Origin: Burkholderiales bacterium
GTDB taxonomy: Bacteria; Pseudomonadota; Gammaproteobacteria; Burkholderiales; Burkholderiaceae
DNA: 8,515 nt
NCBI GenBank assembly: GCA_947371645.1
Contig: CANBQJ010000163.1
Location: forward strand, 1-8,515
Direction of reading: 5' to 3'
Shown here: one piece after another, positions 6,829 to 8,515 of the stretch
How the letters are laid out: each line of letters opens with the position of its first letter
Position numbering within the stretch: position 1 is the first letter of the stretch
Translations under genes and position numbers: made by a program
The notes under the pieces: model-generated
Database searches by the model: none
What the model was told of the DNA's origin: nothing
Seen by the model: only the letters and a program-made list of their open reading frames with translations

Positions 6829-7365
6829 TCAACCCAGGAGGCCCGTTTCCTGGCCCAGCGCGGGCAGATCGACCTTGGGCGCGGGCGTCCAGCCCTTCTG
6901 GCGGTGTTCGACGACGACGTTGGTGTAGATGCCGCCGCGCACATACCACTTGGCCGTGATGCGCAAAAAACGCGGCTGGATGGCAGCAACGATGTCACCC
7001 AGGATGTCGTTGGTGACCTTCTCGTGGAAGGCGCCCTGGTTGCGGTAGCTCCACATGTACATCTTCAGGCTCTTGAGCTCGACGCACTGCTGGTCGGCGA
7101 TGCAGTCGATGGTGAAGTGCGCGAAGTCGGGCTGGCCCGTCAGCGGGCAGAAACAGGTGAACTCGGGCACCTGGAACTGGATGAGGTAGTCGCGCTGGGG
7201 GGCTGGATTGGGGAAGACGTCCAGCTGGCGCGAGGGCACCGAGGGCGGCGTGGCCGGCTTGACGCGCTCACCCACAGCGACCGGCTTGGCGGCTTTGGCT
7301 GCCTTGCCCACCTTTGGGGCAACAGGCGTGGCGGGAGCAGGTGAGGCGGTGTTTTTCTTGGCCAT
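6829..7365 (-). CDS. queF: NADPH-dependent 7-cyano-7-deazaguanine reductase (QueF, short type)
   Basis: Reduces the nitrile preQ0 to the aminomethyl preQ1 with two NADPH, the committed step of tRNA queuosine synthesis; cytosolic. The catalytic domain (about 50-178) has PEFTCFCPLTGQPDFA at 67-82, with the nucleophile Cys73 (Cys55 in the Bacillus subtilis enzyme) and general acid Asp80. VELKSLKMYMWSYRNQG lies at 95-111, and FHE at 113-115 matches the His/Glu pair that binds substrate. This is the short unimodular form, not the long E. coli form. Oddly, the first 47 residues form a Lys/Ala/Pro-rich, probably disordered extension (KKNTASPAPATP, KAAKAAKP) before the usual start of the fold. The ATG at 7363-7365 lacks a good ribosome binding site; an internal GTG at codon 31 would shorten the tail. 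It is the first gene of the minus-strand run. Confidence 0.95.
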   Translation of the reverse strand: MAKKNTASPAPATPVAPKVGKAAKAAKPVAVGERVKPATPPSVPSRQLDVFPNPAPQRDYLIQFQVPEFTCFCPLTGQPDFAHFTIDCIADQQCVELKSLKMYMWSYRNQGAFHEKVTNDILGDIVAAIQPRFLRITAKWYVRGGIYTNVVVEHRQKGWTPAPKVDLPALGQETGLLG

Positions 7366-7389
7366 GGCAGAGATTCAAAAGCAACAAAG

Positions 7390-7431
7390 GGCCCCGCATG
7401 GCGGCTGGGCATGCAGGCAAGCCGCAGGGCC
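7390..7431 (-). promoter_or_regulatory. Stem-loops in the queF leader, possibly alternative folds
   Basis: Pair one: GCGGCT 7401-7406 with AGCCGC 7420-7425, extendable by GGCCC 7390-7394 with GGGCC 7427-7431. Pair two: GCATG 7396-7400 with CATGC 7410-7414. The two overlap and cannot form together. On the minus strand the first is followed by CTTTGTTGCTTTT, a broken T-rich run, 25 bases before the queF start. That is attenuator-like in outline; the role is inference, and GC-rich DNA gives such repeats by chance. Confidence 0.3.
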
Positions 7432-7519
7432 GGTGAATGGGCGATGCTATCATCAAAGATTCTTCCCAAGCCGATTCATTGCGGGTTTCCCCAAACAAAT
7501 CAAAGACTTAGCGTGCGAT

Positions 7520-7545
7520 CAGGGCGGCAACGCCATGGCGCCCTG
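7520..7545 (+). other. Inverted repeat upstream of the smc start
   Basis: CAGGGCG at 7520-7526 pairs with CGCCCTG at 7539-7545 around a 12-base loop, ending 14 bases before the smc ATG. The loop carries the palindrome GCCATGG. It could be a protein-binding site or an mRNA hairpin that limits access to the smc start. No function is established. Confidence 0.3.
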
Positions 7546-7559
7546 GCTTGCCCACAACC

Positions 7560-8515
7560 ATGCGACTGAACTCGATCAAGCTGTCCGGCTTCAAGTCATT
7601 CGCCGAGCCCACGCATTTCCAGCTGCCCGGGCAGTTGGTGGGGGTGGTGGGCCCCAACGGTTGTGGCAAATCCAACATCATGGACGCGGTGCGTTGGGTG
7701 TTGGGTGAATCCAAGGCCTCCGAGCTGCGCGGCGAGTCCATGCAGGACGTGATCTTCAACGGCTCGGGCAACCGCAAGCCGTCCAGCCGGGCCAGCGTCG
7801 AGCTGGTTTTCAGCAACGAAGACGCCCGAGCCGGCGGCCAGTGGAACCAGTTTGCCGAGATCGCGGTCAAGCGCGTGCTCACGCGCGACGGCACATCCAG
7901 CTACTTCATCAACAACCAGCCGGTGCGCCGCCGTGACGTGCAGGATGTCTTCCTGGGCACGGGCCTGGGGCCCCGCGCCTACGCCATCATCGGCCAGGGC
8001 ACCATCAGCCGCATCATCGAATCCAAGCCGGAAGAGCTGCGCCTGTTCCTGGAAGAGGCCGCGGGCGTGTCCAAGTACAAGGAACGCCGCCGCGAGACCG
8101 AAAACCGGCTGAAGGACACCCGCGAGAACCTCACCCGCGTGGACGACATCCTGCGCGAGCTCAACGCCAACCTCGACAAGCTGGAGAAGCAGGCCGAGGT
8201 GGCCACGCGCTACAAAGGCCTGCAAGAGCAAGGCAGCACCAAACTGCATCAGCTGTGGTTCCTCAAGCACCGCGACGCGGCCAGCGAAGAAAGCCGCATC
8301 CGCCTGGCCGTGGCCGAAGCCACCAACGCCCTTGAAGCCCGCACCGCCGAGCTGCGCCACACCGAAGCGGGACTGGAGCAGGTGCGGCAAGACCACTACG
8401 CCGCCAGCGATGCCCTGCACGCGGCCCAAGGCGCCCTGGCCGAAGCCAACCTGGAGGTGAGCCGGCTGGAAGAGCGCATCCGCTACGTGGTGGAAGGGCG
8501 CCAGCGCACCGAAGC
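7560..8515 (+). CDS. smc: Chromosome segregation/condensin ATPase SMC (5' part; runs off the window)
   Basis: SMC dimers with ScpA and ScpB load on DNA and extrude loops to compact and separate sister chromosomes. The first 318 codons are visible of a protein normally near 1,170. The head begins MRLNSIKLSGFKSFAEPT, with Walker A GPNGCGKSN at 31-39 followed by IMDAVRWVLGESKASELRGE, the standard SMC head signature. The stretch around GTGLGPRAYAIIGQGTISRI and ESKPEELRLFLEEAAGVSKYKERR (about residues 137-181) marks the end of the N-terminal head. From about 180 the sequence is Glu/Arg/Leu/Ala-rich heptad coiled coil. The ATG at 7560-7562 gives the canonical start but has no recognisable ribosome binding site. 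It is transcribed divergently from queF. In related bacteria zipA and ligA often follow, but they would lie outside this window. Confidence 0.97.
   Translation, partial: MRLNSIKLSGFKSFAEPTHFQLPGQLVGVVGPNGCGKSNIMDAVRWVLGESKASELRGESMQDVIFNGSGNRKPSSRASVELVFSNEDARAGGQWNQFAEIAVKRVLTRDGTSSYFINNQPVRRRDVQDVFLGTGLGPRAYAIIGQGTISRIIESKPEELRLFLEEAAGVSKYKERRRETENRLKDTRENLTRVDDILRELNANLDKLEKQAEVATRYKGLQEQGSTKLHQLWFLKHRDAASEESRIRLAVAEATNALEARTAELRHTEAGLEQVRQDHYAASDALHAAQGALAEANLEVSRLEERIRYVVEGRQRTE

Larger units (their letters stand above)
7366..7559. promoter_or_regulatory. Divergent queF/smc intergenic region
   Basis: These 194 bp must carry the start signals for both the minus-strand run and smc. It is the most AT-rich non-coding stretch here (about 7446-7510). 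A TATCAT hexamer at 7448-7453 matches the -10 consensus at five of six positions on the plus strand, but I see no convincing -35 at the right distance. No clear promoter was found for queF. Two inverted repeats lie on the queF side (7390-7431) and one on the smc side (7520-7545). No matches to a preQ1 riboswitch consensus were recognised. Confidence 0.5.

Noticed and set aside
7366..7480. A preQ1 riboswitch before queF
   Set aside because: I could not find the conserved loop and A-rich tail of preQ1-I or the features of the other classes; only generic GC-rich inverted repeats are visible.
7535..7708. Small upstream open frame overlapping the smc start (ATG at 7535)
   Set aside because: It has no ribosome binding site, runs out of frame through conserved smc codons, and its product is low-complexity.
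7596..8429. A 277-codon open frame on the minus strand
   Set aside because: It is antisense to the conserved smc coding sequence, and its Gly/Ala/Val/Leu-rich product shows no recognisable family.
1..8515. Defence system, prophage, transposon or CRISPR content
   Set aside because: All genes are recognisable housekeeping, signalling or membrane proteins. No transposase, integrase, nuclease/toxin pair or spaced direct repeats were seen, and base composition is even.

Overview
This GC-rich window reads as ordinary chromosome of a betaproteobacterium, most likely Burkholderiales (Comamonadaceae or Aquabacterium-like). That placement rests on the protein families, the dapD/dapC/smc neighbourhood, and TGA ending all seven genes whose stops are visible. 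It is inference from recognised proteins, not a database result. I see no prophage, transposon, CRISPR array, rRNA or tRNA.

Layout. Eight genes lie on the minus strand and one on the plus strand. In the direction of minus-strand transcription (right to left) the order is: queF (7-cyano-7-deazaguanine reductase, 7365-6829); a CbiM-like integral membrane protein (6799-6134); a predicted exported protein with a DxDxDG loop (6137-5394); two paralogous membrane diguanylate cyclases (about 5364-4147 and 4150-2987); dapC (succinyl-DAP aminotransferase, 2956-1700), interrupted by an in-frame amber codon; dapD (1600-779); and a PilT/PilU-type pilus retraction ATPase whose 3' end lies outside the window (656-1). 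smc starts divergently at 7560 and runs off the right edge. The 194-bp queF/smc gap is the only divergent intergenic region and so the likeliest promoter site.

How the genes work together. The minus-strand genes are closely packed: two overlaps of 4 bp (GTGA and ATGA), gaps of about 30 bp elsewhere, and 99-bp and 122-bp gaps only around dapD. They fall into three modules: tRNA queuosine synthesis (queF) plus a permease; c-di-GMP signalling (exported protein, then two cyclases with intact GGEEF active sites and RxxD inhibitory sites); and lysine/meso-DAP synthesis (dapC, dapD) followed by the type IV pilus ATPase. c-di-GMP production and pilus retraction both bear on surface behaviour, but a functional link here is inference.

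Most notable points. A TAG interrupts dapC just after DECY and before the PLP lysine, in an otherwise intact frame. QueF carries an unusual Lys/Ala/Pro-rich N-terminal extension. The permease resembles ECF/CbiM proteins but has no ATPase or T-component partner here. The queF leader contains two mutually exclusive short hairpins. I found no convincing wholly new multi-gene system.
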